Positions 1 through 10,729 are shown, counted from the stretch's first letter. The stretch is DNA of 64,000 nt from Pseudeuparius sepicola (GCA_963920635.1 OY987302.1:29053278-29117277); one strand, 5' to 3'. Notes: generated by a model from the letters alone, not told the origin. Program-made: numbers and translations.

Positions 1-113
1 ACTAATAAACCCATAATAATAACTAATACCCAAAATGTTAGCATACAATATTCATGATGAAAGGGTAAAACTTACAGTCTCTGCTCCACAAACACAGTTC
101 TTTTTAATTTTCA

Positions 114-158
114 ACTGTACATATCTTTCGACTCTCCTAGGGAGTCGTCATCAGCAGT
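114..158 (-). ncRNA. Hammerhead-ribozyme-like motif, left arm
   Basis: This is the inverted copy of the motif at 1411-1456. On the minus strand CTGATGA (148-154), the GACTC/GAGTC stem and GAAA are all kept. The first base of stem III is G instead of C, which would weaken stem III, and the extra base before stem II is C instead of T. Core retention in both arms suggests that the ribozyme was functional when the arms duplicated. Confidence 0.6.
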
Positions 159-421
159 GTTAAAGGATATTAAACTAGAAAAAATATTTTAAATCAGATA
201 TGAAACTTGTGTAAATGAGTACCTAATAAGGTTATACAATAAAATTAAATATTAAAAGGGGGCTTACCTTCCTAGACATAATCAAGTTTAGAATGTGATT
301 GCGGAAAAATTGATGTTTGAAAACATCTGAGATAAAACAGCTACGTAACAAATCAAAAAACTTCAAAACCTAACGGCAATATATATATAAATTGGTCAAT
401 AGCAAAGATACAGTGCCCTTT

Positions 422-795
422 TCAGATAGGTCAGGTGTTTACTGCTTGAATTGTGGCTCGGATGGCTGTGATGTCGTCTATAAAGGTCAAACAGGCAGAA
501 AGTTTTCCACCAGAGTCAATAAACACCACAAATAAATTCAAAAAAGTTCCCAGGTCCCCCCCTATCGTTCAAGTCAACTTTTGCTGAACACATCGTTAAC
601 AATAACCATAATTTTAATGTTAGAGAAGATGTCTCTTACTTACATTTCCAAAGGAAAGGTGCTATATTAAACTTACTTGAAAATTTAGAAATTTTTAAAG
701 CTAAAAATTGTCCACATTATCATCTTGTGAATGACCAGTTAGAGTTTTCTAATCTGAATTTTTATAGATCCCTTAGGTTTTTGTTCTCAAATTAA
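422..795 (+). pseudogene. GIY-YIG endonuclease end of a Penelope-like polyprotein, frameshifted
   Basis: Two fragments in different frames make up the domain. The first (422-535) has a CxxC-type pair followed by VVYKGQTGRKFSTRV and a histidine, the Penelope version of the GIY-YIG core where the tyrosine and the following arginine act in DNA nicking. It ends in a stop at 533-535. The second (about 571-795) reads KSTFAEH, then the conserved KGAILNLLENLEIFK segment, ending in a natural stop at 793-795. In intact elements this domain follows the reverse transcriptase and cuts the target site. At least one frameshift between 536 and 570 breaks this copy, so it is a remnant. Family assignment rests on motif spacing recognised by eye. 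Confidence 0.8.
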
Positions 796-1410
796 CAATT
801 TTCACCTCTCTAAAAAATTTTGGTGAATGCGCTGGTTTAGCTACATTCTGAATTTTATTTGAATTATTTCATCAGACTTCGCACATGCCCAACCAGTACG
901 TCTTTTTCGACGGCTTCAATTTGACATCTACAGTCGACAACCGGGGACGTCGGACATATTCTGTATTCAATCACAATGGTGACTTTACTTAATTCAACTA
1001 AAATTTTTTTAATATGAATTACTGGTTCTTCGGAACCCCCAAGAAATCAAGATATAAAGATCTGCATGGTTTTGATATTAAAGCTGAATAATAGCGTTGA
1101 GGGTAAGATGCATGTTATTTTACTGAGCTCCCTTGAACCTTTTTATCAATTTTCTTGTTCTTTTTCAGATTCCGCCATTTTTATATTGCCGTTAGGTTTT
1201 GAAGATTTTTGATTTGTTACGTAGCTGTTTTATCTCAGATGTTTTCAAACATCAATTTTTCCGCAATCACATACTAAACTTGATTATGTCTAGGAAGGTA
1301 AGCCCCCTTTTAATATTTATTTTTTTTGTATAACCTTATTAGGTACTCATTTACACAAGTTTCATATCTTATTTAAAATATTTTTTCTAGTTTAATATCC
1401 TTTAACTTCA

Positions 1411-1456
1411 CACTGCTGATGATGACTCCCTAGGAGAGTCGAAACATATGTACAGT
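1411..1456 (+). ncRNA. Hammerhead-ribozyme-like motif, right arm
   Basis: CTGATGA at 1416-1422 is followed by a stem II of GACTC/GAGTC (1424-1428 with 1436-1440) and then GAAAC (1441-1445). A very short stem III with loop ATAT leads to GTA, with predicted cleavage after A1452. Stem I is formed by ACTG before the core and CAGT after the cleavage site. This open-stem-I layout with a tiny stem III matches hammerheads described in Penelope-like pLTRs. One extra base (T1423) lies between the core and stem II. Activity is inferred only. Confidence 0.7.
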
Positions 1457-1674
1457 TGAAAATTAAAAAGAACTGTGTTTGTGGAGCAGAGACTGTAAGT
1501 TTTACCCTTTCATCATATCCTCCTATGCCACTGCAAGACATGGACTACTTCAGTTATACAATATTCAGATTTATATTGATATGGCACTGTTCAAAATAAA
1601 ACAAAAATACATAAAATACTTGGCCCACAGAATATCTATAAAATTCAAAATAAAGAAGGCAACTCTATCGCTAA

Positions 1675-4667
1675 TAGGGTTGCCCACTCACTGTTTTGGT
1701 AAATCGGGATACTGTGCTAAAAAAATCGGGACACTTTTATTTAAGGTATATTATTAAATTAGCGAAAAAAAAATTAATTTTTAAATATTTTTATTTATAA
1801 TAGTGTATAACAACTAGTATTATACAAAGTATAAAAATAAAATAGTAACTCTACAAAAACAATAATAAAAAAATCACAAACAAAAATCACAGTTCCGTGA
1901 AATAAAAATAATAACTAAAATATTAAGTCATTTAGGGAAGCTTTATAAAAGCATATTTGTTTTGGCTTCCTGCCGCCTTTAATATGTTTTTATTTTTAAG
2001 CGCATATTCAAAAAATTCACTAAAAGTGTAGTTGAAATTAATTTTTGTTTGTAATTCGGCATTGACATGATCCACTGTAAGTCGATTCCTTGCGTCCGAC
2101 CACAAGTTTTCACATAATGAAAATACCCGCTCTGTAGGTGCATTTGACGCAGGGATTGACATAATAAATTGAACAACCTTTAGAAAATTTTTGTACTGAT
2201 TACTTTCTTTACAAATTTTATTCCAAATATCTATGGGATTTTCAATTTTATTTTTTGTTGCTTCAATCAGAGACGGTTTGATATTGCAAAATTCATCATA
2301 CAATTCATCCATATTAATTATTTCACAGAGATTGCACTTTTTCACAGCGTCGGCTAACATATTGAAATCAATGTCACTTTCACTCTTTAATGATATTACC
2401 GAGGATATTACTCTAAAACAAAACATGTAACTGTCATCTGAAAAATTAAATCGATCTTCTATGTAGGAAAGAATATGATTGTAAAAGTTTAAACATGTTT
2501 CTGTTAAGGAAATTTGTAATTTTTTTGGCAAAGTTTTTAACAAAGAATGACAGTGAAAGGGAAGAAATTTATCTTCTTTCCTTTGCTTCAGTTTGTTTCT
2601 GATATTTGTCATTATATAAAAGACATCTGTGCATATTAATGTGTCTTTTTCCAGAAGTTTTACATTATCTACCATGAACTTTAATATATTATGAAAAAAT
2701 GATAGATAACATTCCGTTAATGGACACAAACTTGAAGAGGACGTATCTCCCTCAGACTCTTCTGGAAAATACATTTTCAATGCAACAGGACAACTTTCTC
2801 CTAATGAAACGAAATAGCTGCTTATTGCAGGAAAACTTTTCAGCAGTCGGTCGACGGCAGGATAAAGTGACAGCCACCTTGTTGGAACGTGACGTAAAAT
2901 TGTCTTATATTCTAAATGAGCAAACTCGAAAAAAGATTTCAGCTTTTCGACCCATTTGGCATAAATAGAAAAATGGCTATAAACCTTCAAAACTAAATTT
3001 TCTAGGTCGAAGGAACATTTCTCTAAAGCAAACTTAACAGAATTGTGCACTAGGTGAGCCGGACAACCAACAGCAATTACATTAGGATTTTGATCCTTTA
3101 ACGATTTGTACACAGAATTATGCTTTCCAAAATTAACGCTTGCATTATTTGCAGAATAGCTAGATACAAAATCCAAGTTAAATTCAAATGACTTGAGCCG
3201 CGATTTCAAATTGCCAAAGATAGCGGAGGCAGTTTCATCTGAATCTTCATAAAAATCAATCAAACAACATTTAATTCCCTCTCCGGCAACATAATACCTT
3301 AGTAGTATGGGAAATAGTTTTGCGCTCTTATGATTAGTCGCGTCACTAGAAATGCTGAAGAAACATTTGCTTGCTAGCATTTGTTTAATGTGGGACTCAA
3401 TTGACGCCGGTCCTAAGACATTAAATGCCACAGAACTTGCTTTAGTTCTGCCTAAGGTTAATTTCGTGCAAACTTTTGAATCGGAAAACAATATACGATT
3501 TAATTTCGAATCGCAGTCCAATGAATTGTATGAAAGCGAGTGCTGGATATTGTGATACACTTTCGTTACTTCGACCGCTACAATCCTATCATCTTCTGGG
3601 GTAGATACAGTTTTCGTCAGAAAATTTGACAATGTCTGATTTGATCTAGACACACTAGCTTGTTTTCTATGTTCAGATCCTTCAGAAGGTCGTTTGACAT
3701 CATTCAGTCCACCATGAGCAACAGAAAAAGTTTTTTACAAAGTTTGCAAAATGCCCTAGAAATTGCCGATGTGCCGGGACCGGTATCGTCGGCTTCAGCT
3801 GCCTTTAACCACAAGAATTTACCTTCCCATTCTTTTCGGTAAGTAGACATCCGCTTTTGTCTTTTTGGCGGAGTGCAAGGAACATTTTCCGGGTCTTCGT
3901 CGCTGTCGCTACCGCTAATGTGCCCCTGTTTTTCCATTCTAAACCTAAACAAATGAATGAAAAATTTTATAAAAGGACAAATAAGTAACTTATTCAAATT
4001 TACCTTGAGCGTTGCACGTTGCCCTCTCTGTGGATATTCGATATAAAACTACTATGATACTCTGGTATGTATTAATATTGTTATATATTCACCCTTGCAA
4101 TCTGCACTCTGCCTGCAGTGGTTTGAAACTACAGATAAAGTTACATTACCCAAATTTGTCCGAATAGACTCGTAACCGTAAATAACTCTACTGTTGTTGC
4201 GGCCAATGGCAGGGTTTCTGGTGGGGGTGGAAGTAGGGAGGGATAGCAAAAGCATAAACTAACATTCGATTCTTTTCTTTCATTCCCCTCACCCCCACCG
4301 CCCTCGTCTTCCCCGACTCCGTTTGACGCCTGCGACCTGTTGGCTGCGTGGGTCAGCGAGCAAGAACGCCCACCAAAGTAGGTGGACAGGGTGGTAGAGG
4401 GGAGCTTTAGCGGTTTTCTCTTTCTCAACTTGATTTCGCTTATATACCTAGTTCAAATTTTGTGTGTAATAAAAAATGTTGTCTGTAAGTATGGGTAGCA
4501 TGGGATGGGAAGGCACAATAGCAAAAACACAAGCCATGCTTTCATTGTTTGCGGAAAGTTTTAAAGTTGTGGGAAAATAGCGTCCCGCAGCACTACCGTG
4601 CGGGACGCGGGAAAGAGGGGTCGAAATCCGGGACATCCCGGAAAATTCGGGACGGTTAGCAACCCTA
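1675..4667 (-). mobile_element. Near-complete hAT transposon with 8-bp target duplication
   Basis: Terminal inverted repeats begin TAGGGTTGC at 1675 and, on the other strand, TAGGGTTGC at 4667. The flanking 8-mers are ATCGCTAA (1667-1674) and GTCGCTAA (4668-4675), one mismatch apart; 8-bp duplications are diagnostic for hAT elements. The 3.0-kb interior carries one transposase gene on the minus strand with a single visible frame break. About 700 bp upstream of the gene are non-coding, with repeated CGGGA-type motifs near the terminus. Confidence 0.9.
1932..3937 (-). pseudogene. hAT-superfamily transposase, one frameshift
   Basis: The reading frame starts at the ATG 3935-3937 (MEKQGHISGSDSDED). 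It runs through a BED-like zinc-finger region (FCKLCKK followed by AHGG and a GSEH histidine), then a frame break near 3720-3736 inside an A/T run, and continues from about 3700 to the stop at 1932. The body has the catalytic-region segments SSDATNHK and VGCPAHLVHN, and THVPTRWLSL-type residues (HVPTRWLSL). It ends with the hAT C-terminal dimerisation block, PTERVFSLCENLWSDARNRL. The total is about 670 codons, normal for a hAT transposase. It would cut and paste the surrounding element. The single break in a homopolymer could be an assembly error, so the copy may be intact in reality. Confidence 0.88.
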
Positions 4668-4675
4668 GTCGCTAA

Positions 4676-6059
4676 TGACCTAATAAAACAATTGCTTACT
4701 CTTAGGTCAGCTTAGACAGTCTATGAGTACTCAAGGACTAAGGCTGGCTCTTGGGCTCTCGGTGTAAATTTTTTCTGCAGGTTCAGACAATGGCTCTTGG
4801 CGGACTCTCACCTTGTTAACTTTTGGTGACTGCTAAGTGCTTACTGGTTACTGGTCTGTGGTGCCTGCAGGCTCATCCTTATATACCTGGATCCTTCATT
4901 TGTCCTTAACTCATATGACCGGTGCATCAAAGACCCTTTAATATTTGGAACATGTACCAAATATAAACAACATGATTTTGAGCTTATTTCTCGAATAACC
5001 AGGTACAAAGTGTAAACATGTTTTTGCACTTGAGTCTCAAGTAACCTGATATCCGTGAAATAGTTTCCCAAAAATATAAACAACTTGTTTTTGCACTTGT
5101 TTATTAAGTGTTTGATACCTGATACCAACCAGTCTGAGTCATAGCAAAGTATAGTACGCAAGAAATATTTGAAATATTTAAGAACTTTTGGTTACTTTTT
5201 ATGCGGATTATTTGATAGAAAATTAGGAATTTGTCTGGACATCTCAGGGGCACCTCACCAGAACCATTAAATAAATCTAGTTGTTTGTTCCTAGTACACT
5301 GGCATGTCATAATTATCAGAGTAATTTTAATTCTAAGCAAAAAAGGTGTTCTTGTCAGTCTCAAAACCCAAACATTTTTCTTATAAAGCAATTTTTTGTC
5401 CCTGACATTAATAATTTTGAAAAAAATTCTCTGAATGCTTTGAAACATGAAAAGAATACAAAATAGACCCGGTAATAACTGAAACAACTGGCAAGTATGT
5501 TTTGTCTAGTTGGGTAATAATGACAAAACGCTTACAGCAGCCTACTTTTAAAATATTAATTTTTCAAATTAGTGTCCAAGACATAAAATTACTTTTATAA
5601 TGAAAAAGGTTAGGTTTTGAGATTCTTTTCAAGAATTCCTTCTTCTTTGTTTATAATTAAAGTAACATTAAGTGACAATTTATAGTTGCAAATTCTCAAA
5701 CTTCTAAGATTTTGGGTATTTACTTTGGAATCGGCTTATGGGTATTTATATGGCTCTAGTTCGTAGTTGCAGAGTCATCAAATCAATTTTAAGATTTTAA
5801 TCATACCCTTTTCCATTATAATAGACCATAACTGCTCCATGTAGTGAACTTAAAATAAAGCCTTTAAAATGCAGAGAAAATATTAAATTACTGGTCTGGA
5901 AAACTGGAAATTTTAGGGAACATGAAGAAAATATCAGAAAACCAGATACATTTAGAAATTTTTGTTTCATTTTAAAATACATCAAATACATATTTTATGT
6001 GAGTGTCTCAGATTTAATTGTGTCACACTGTATTTTGAAACATTTTATTTCTTTTGCAG
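4676..6059. other. Unassigned AT-rich DNA, probably intron of the downstream gene
   Basis: No convincing coding sequence. Short open frames here lack recognisable domains and are mutually overlapping on both strands. A pyrimidine-rich tract ending TTTTGCAG at 6052-6059 reads as a splice acceptor, so at least the right part is probably intron. The hAT element at 1675-4667 may lie in the same intron. Confidence 0.5.
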
Positions 6060-6737
6060 AAAGAATTCACGCAGACTAGGCAAGAGGTAGGAAATGAAAA
6101 CTATGGATATTTAACGGAGACATTTCAAATCCAGAACAAGTCAAATACTAACCGAGGAATTATTAAACCCAATTTACCAAGAAAAAGTGCAGGGGACAAT
6201 ATTACACATGAAAAGGAGAACATTAAGAAAATAAATATAACAAAGAGTTCTAAATCCCCCAAAACTTCTGGCTACGATGTAAAGGGAAAATTAGATGCTT
6301 CAAAAAAATATGATTTTCAGCATGTGACCAAAAGAGCCTCTAATACTACTAGTCCAAGCAGTGAAAACAATTTTTTTGTAATAAAATTAGATAATGAAAT
6401 AAATCGTATTGAAGCGATGTGTCAAAAATGGTTGAATATTAGAGGTGATCCAAATTTACCTGAAGAGGCTGGAAGTTTCATAGATGTTGCAATTGGACAA
6501 TCAAAGTTATTGCTTTCTAAAAAATTTAAACAATTCCGTGACCTGATTAATATACATAACAAAATCACTAATAAAGATAAACTGGTAACAAGTGATGATT
6601 TACATGGATTTTGGGATATGATGCATATCGAAATTGAAGACTTAGACAAGCGTTTCAAAAACTTAACATTTTTAAAGAAGAACAATTGGCAAGAAAAAAC
6701 ACAAAAAATAAATAAAAAAAGGAACAATAAAGTTTAG
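6060..6737 (+). CDS. DLGAP/GKAP-domain protein, probable terminal exon
   Basis: The open frame enters directly from the acceptor TTTTGCAG at 6052-6059 in phase 0 and ends at a stop at 6735-6737, giving about 225 codons with no in-frame ATG start at the left edge. The first half is basic, Ser/Asn/Lys-rich and probably disordered. The second half matches the GKAP domain: CQKWLNIRGDPNLPEEA, then AIGQSKLLLSKKFKQFRDLI, then DLHGFWDMMHIEIEDLDKRF and NNWQEK. GKAP proteins include synaptic scaffolds (DLGAP1-4, Vulcan) and the mitotic microtubule factor DLGAP5/HURP (Mars in Drosophila). The short basic tail after the domain does not settle which. Upstream exons are not visible in this window. The only clear single-copy host gene here. 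Confidence 0.82.
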   Translation, partial: KEFTQTRQEVGNENYGYLTETFQIQNKSNTNRGIIKPNLPRKSAGDNITHEKENIKKINITKSSKSPKTSGYDVKGKLDASKKYDFQHVTKRASNTTSPSSENNFFVIKLDNEINRIEAMCQKWLNIRGDPNLPEEAGSFIDVAIGQSKLLLSKKFKQFRDLINIHNKITNKDKLVTSDDLHGFWDMMHIEIEDLDKRFKNLTFLKKNNWQEKTQKINKKRNNKV

Positions 6738-7027
6738 TAATATATTTTCTTTATGGCATAATTATGTATGTATGAGATTATAATTATTTAGGTATAAAAA
6801 AAGTAAGTAATCCAGTGTTCGTTTTTATTATATTCATTTAAATATTTGACGAATATTTATTGTAATATCCTATCCTAGCACGGGGCGACCTAGCACGGGG
6901 CGAGAAACAAAAAGGCACTTAAATTTGCAAGATGTGAAGTTTATTTGTTAAAAACCAGACAGGACTGCCGTGAAGAAAGGTCTCCTCAAACAGCTAATAT
7001 TTTTATATACAGGGAAGGCTAATATTT
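6738..7027. other. 3' flank of the DLGAP exon with two short tandem duplications
   Basis: AATAAA-like signals overlap the last codons (about 6708-6731). CTAGCACGGGGCGA is repeated in tandem at about 6877-6905. A 25-bp unit, CTAATATTTTTATATACAGG plus GAAGG, is repeated at about 6989-7043. No coding potential seen. Confidence 0.4.
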
Positions 7028-7264
7028 TTATATACAGGGAAGGTTTTCGTTTTCACCAATTTCAGTTTCAGTAAGAAGGTCGTCTAAACGTTTTTCTTCA
7101 CTTGAAGTTAATCTGCGAATTAAAGTTTCTTTAAGGGTTATATACATATTTGCTGGAGGATTGGATACATCATAAATATTTGTAACAATATCAAGAGGTA
7201 AGTTAGCTATAACGAGATGATACTTAGATTTGTCAGAAAGGTGGAAATTTGATGGATGAAATAT
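7028..7264 (-). pseudogene. LTR-retrotransposon gag remnant
   Basis: On the minus strand an uninterrupted frame of about 75 codons reads KYHLVIANLPLDIVTNIYDV, then PPANMYITLKETLIRRLTSS, then EEKRLDDLLTETEIGENE before a stop at 7028-7030. The pattern LP..V...I...PP...Y..LK..LI.R...S...RL..LL...E.G is the capsid-like region common in insect retrotransposon gag proteins. Nothing of the rest of the element is recognisable, so this is an old fragment. Confidence 0.6.
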
Positions 7265-7720
7265 TTAGTGATCGTGTTTGACTTAAAATAATAAGCAATA
7301 GTTTCGATTTTTTATAAAAGGTTTGATCTAGCTGCTTAGCTTTCTGCACTTCTGGAATCCATTAGGGCTGTGTTGCTTCTTTGTTTCAACTTCTCAGATT
7401 TCTGCACTTCTCCGTCTGGAACGACGATTATTTTCTTCCGAATCAACTGGCACCTTCACATTTAAACTTCACAATAATTCTCAGCTTTTTATTTTTTAAC
7501 TGCTGCTTATTTTATCAACAATGATACCATTATAAAGTTATAATACCTACGTACAGGGGTATTCATATAACATTCTACCACTTAACTTTTTTATTTTTTG
7601 AGTTAGAAAAAAATTGTAAATAGAAAATCTGTAGGGAATTTTCTTGTGATTTCAGGTGTTTATTCAGGAAAACAATTGACTCGTGTTTTTGGAATCTACT
7701 CATTTTTCTAATTCCAATGA

Positions 7721-9320
7721 TATACAGGGTGGCTCACCACGAACTGCATCGATCTATATAATATGGAAAACTAAAAGTAGGAAAATTCTGAAAATTTGGC
7801 ACATCACCAATGCCGATGGGCGCTGCTCAACTAAAATATTTTGGTGAATCTGGCACTTCCGGTTATACCGGAAGTCGATATAAACTTTCTTATCTCAAAT
7901 GGAACACCCTGTATATTATTGCATTTCTGGATTCTAGGCATCATTTTGGAACAAAAACATGCAACATGTCCTATGTCTAAATCCAACCGTTTTTGAGATA
8001 TTTGCATTTTTCCGAAAAACATACAGGTGCAGACCTAAAGTCAATTAGCAATTTATACGAGGAAACCGCAAAATTTCAAAACGAATTTTTTCATCGTGTA
8101 ACAGAAGCCCTGACCTAGTGATCTCTGCTGAGAAGTAAATCCGTTCTTATACAGGGTGTTCACAAAATATGAATAAAAATTACATTCAAAATGTGCTTAA
8201 ATCTCGAAATTTTCAAACGGAAACCCCCATTTTTTTTAATGCGATCTTATTCACCACTAAAAGTGATGACAACTTTGTGTAAGGTTTCTTATACCTAAAT
8301 GCAGTAATTTTCGACTAATTTACGGAAAACCCACTTTTCGCCCATATAAAATGTGGGGTTTGCTTAATGCTTGGAAAATCATATTAGACGTGGACGTTGA
8401 AAAGACAATCGCGGCTGAGGAAATGTAACTTCGTTTATAAATTATTGTCAACAATAATGCCGGCGTGCTTAAATTACACAAACGAAGATTATGTATCGCA
8501 CGTTCTTGATATTACTTTGTTGCATTCTCCGTAGATAATAAACAAATTTAAATAATCTTCGTTTGTGTAATTTAAGCGCGCCGGCATTATTGTTGACAAT
8601 AATTTATAAACCAAGTGACATTTCCTCAGCCGCGATTGTCTTTTCAACGTCCACGGCTAATATGATTTTCCAAGCGTTAAGCAAACCCCGCATTTTATGG
8701 GCGAAAAGTGGGTTTTTTGTAAATTAATCGAAAATTACTGCATTTAGGTATAGGAAACCTTACACAAAGTTGTCATCATTTTTATTGGTGAATAAGATCG
8801 CATTAAAAAAATTGGGGTTTCCATTTGAAAATTTCGAGATTTAAGCACATTTTGAATGTAATTTTTATTCATATTTTGTGAACACCCTGTATAAGAACGG
8901 ATTTATTTCTCAGCAGAGATCACTTGGTCAGGGCTTCTGTTACACGATGCCAAAAATTCGTTTTGAAATTTTCGCGGTTTCCTCGTATAAATTGCTAATT
9001 GACTTTAGGTCTGCACCTGTATTTTTTTTTCGGAAAAATACAAATATCTCAAAAACGGTTGGATTTAGACATAGGACATGTTGCATGTTTTTGTTCCAAA
9101 ATGATGCCTAGAATCCAAAAATGCAATAATATGCAGGGTGGTCCATTTGAGATAATAAAGTTGATATTGACTTCCGGTATAACCGGAAGTGCCAGATTCA
9201 CCAAAATATTTTAATTGAGCAGCGCCCATCGGCATTGGTGAGGTGCCAAATTTTCAGAATTTTCCTAATTTTAGTTTTCCATATATAGATCGATGGAGTT
9301 CGTGTTGGGCCACCCTGTAT
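7721..9320. mobile_element. 1.6-kb foldback element with ACAGGGTG ends, nested duplex
   Basis: The whole block is one inverted repeat: arms of roughly 770 bp (7721-8492 and 8551-9320) around a 58-bp loop. The ends read TATACAGGGTGG and its complement, flanked by TA, the signature of Tc1/mariner-type non-autonomous elements. A second ACAGGGTG pair lies inside the arms (about 8150 and 8890), so one foldback seems to have grown around another. No coding capacity. Short open frames in the right arm (8878-9214) are mirror images of those in the left. Confidence 0.85.
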
Positions 9321-9589
9321 ATGTCACATATTTGCTCCAGTAGTTTGCACATTATTGCAATTTTTAATTAGTCAATTTATAAAGCTTGATTGTTAAGTAA
9401 TACTTTAATTTTGCTGTCAATATGGAGTTATTAAAAGGCATGATTATGAAAGGAACGTAATTTTTTTATTAACGCCCAATTATTAATCTAAATTACGGAA
9501 GGTGCTCTATAATGCCCATATCTTGAACGATGCAGAGCTCATAGGGTCTTAACAAGCTTCACCTGTAATTAGCCACAATGCCTTCCTCA

Positions 9590-9722
9590 TTAATTTCTCT
9601 GATCATTGCAGATATTATCAATATTATGTGATCTTTCTGCATATACTCGATCTTTCAAAGTGCACCACAGGAAAAAATCCAGTAGGGTCAAATCGAAGTC
9701 CTGATTTGACCCCACTGGCCAT
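9590..9722 (-). pseudogene. Mariner-family transposase C-terminal fragment
   Basis: Minus-strand frame reading FDLTLLDFFLWCTLKDRVYA matches the conserved mariner block around the third catalytic aspartate (consensus of the type PDL.P.DFFLWG..K..VY). It ends at a stop near 9590. Only about 40 codons are left. The surrounding 9321-9589 and 9723-9904 show no other feature. Confidence 0.65.
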
Positions 9723-9904
9723 GAAATAATTCCATTTGAACCTATCCACACCATACAGTGTGGTCATTTAAGTGTGCAATATATGGGATTTTTTTTATTA
9801 GTTGCACAACGATATTACAAATATTCCTTAAAGTTGGTGCATGTTCGATAATCATATTAGGCGTTGGAATGGTTGCAAGTCAAACAGCATACAAGAGTAG
9901 GTAT

Positions 9905-10085
9905 CGGGATACTTGGGACACCCCCTCCACTTTCCTCCTAGGCCCCGCCCACTTCCCCCACCACTGACCACGCCCCTTCTCCCCTCCTAGGCCCTGCCCC
10001 TTTCCTGAGGTCATTAGGCCCCGCCCCTCCCAAGCCCGCCACCATGATCAATTAGGCAGTCCAAATCACGTGACTTTTTCCAAGC
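9905..10085. promoter_or_regulatory. GC-box cluster, CpG-rich promoter-like tract
   Basis: In otherwise AT-rich DNA, this tract repeats GGCCCCGCCC/GGCCCTGCCCC boxes at least four times, partly as a tandem unit CCTCCTAGGCCCCGCCC. It continues with an E-box, TCACGTGA (10066-10073), and an AATATGGCCGGC motif at about 10086. The pattern resembles TATA-less housekeeping promoters and lies 300 bp upstream of the SWIM-domain exon at 10400. Function is inferred from composition and position only. Confidence 0.45.
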
Positions 10086-10088
10086 AAT

Positions 10089-10319
10089 ATGGCCGGCGAT
10101 TGGCACACAAACGATTTAGATAGCATGGAGCAAATTGGGAATTTACCTGTTTTATTTGTATTACCTGGAGAATTCATCTGTGCGGTACCGATACATAAGT
10201 GGGCAATTAAATACTCATTTAGTGGAGATATAATTATTACCTGGATAATACCTGAACAATACAATAATATAGATAATCATCAACCGCAGAGTGTTATTAT
10301 TTGTTGTACTCACTTATAG
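10089..10319 (+). CDS. Small hypothetical ORF downstream of the GC-box tract
   Basis: A 76-codon frame starts at an ATG immediately after the GC-rich tract (MAGDWHTNDLDSMEQIGNLP) and ends at 10319. I do not recognise any family. It is not low-complexity and uses a mixed residue set with GDW and several hydrophobic segments. It could be an upstream reading frame of the 10400 gene, a 5' exon, or chance. Confidence 0.2.
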   Translation: MAGDWHTNDLDSMEQIGNLPVLFVLPGEFICAVPIHKWAIKYSFSGDIIITWIIPEQYNNIDNHQPQSVIICCTHL

Positions 10320-10399
10320 TTATCAGTTCCTTAGTGGTAACAGCGACTGCTGTGTGCACCAAGTTTCTACTTTCTTCCTGTTAATTTTTTTTTCCAAAA

Positions 10400-10729
10400 A
10401 TGGCAAGTTCAAGCTATGTTAAAAGTAAATATTTACTTGAGCTGGAAACAACCTCCAAAGAAGCTGCCGAAAGGTATATGGAGAAAACAAAATTGATTAG
10501 TGTGGATCCCTATTCACTTGGAGAAGGAGAATTAAGTTACGACATTGATTCAATGCCAAACGTTACCACAATGGATATAGTAACTTATTTGGTGTTAACT
10601 CATAGTTACTATACGAAAGAGCAAATGAAAGCATACAAGAGTCTTCAGGCATATAAATATTTTGATGCAGGCTTCGTAGAGAAAATTGGCAGTAAACACA
10701 TAAATGATTATGAGTTATTGATAAGTAAA
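10400..10729 (+). pseudogene. Exon 1 of SWIM/YqaJ/PHD gene
   Basis: ATG at 10400 opens 110 codons (MASSSYVKSKYLLELETTSK) that end exactly at a strong donor, GTAAGT, at 10730-10735, phase 0. The segment MDIVTYLVLTHSYYTKEQMK followed by AYKSLQAYKYF is typical of the N-terminus of large, poorly characterised animal proteins that carry a SWIM finger and a YqaJ nuclease downstream. The matching acceptor is at 13271-13272. This exon itself is intact; the downstream exon is broken. Confidence 0.6.

Larger units (their letters stand above)
55..1515 (+). mobile_element. Degraded Penelope-like element with long inverted flanks
   Basis: Two arms of about 332 bp (55-386 and 1183-1515) are inverted copies of each other, differing by scattered substitutions. 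Between them lies the 3' part of a Penelope-like ORF (GIY-YIG domain) and about 390 bp of AT-rich non-coding DNA. Penelope-like elements are known to carry terminal pLTRs in direct or inverted arrangement and to encode hammerhead ribozymes there, and both arms here contain such a core. The reverse transcriptase portion is absent, so this is a 5'-truncated copy. DNA just past the right arm (about 1516-1560) resembles DNA just past 15929, suggesting that the repeat unit extends further than the inverted part. Confidence 0.8.

Noticed and set aside
4052..4636. Minus-strand ORFs near the hAT right end
   Set aside because: They lie in the element's non-coding 5' region, overlap each other in different frames and lack motifs.
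5104..5487. 127-codon minus-strand ORF upstream of the DLGAP exon
   Set aside because: Hydrophobic/AT-driven composition with no motif, overlapping an open frame on the opposite strand.
8878..9214. Two overlapping ORFs in the right foldback arm
   Set aside because: They mirror open frames in the left arm at 7831-8022 and arise from the palindrome; no protein family match.
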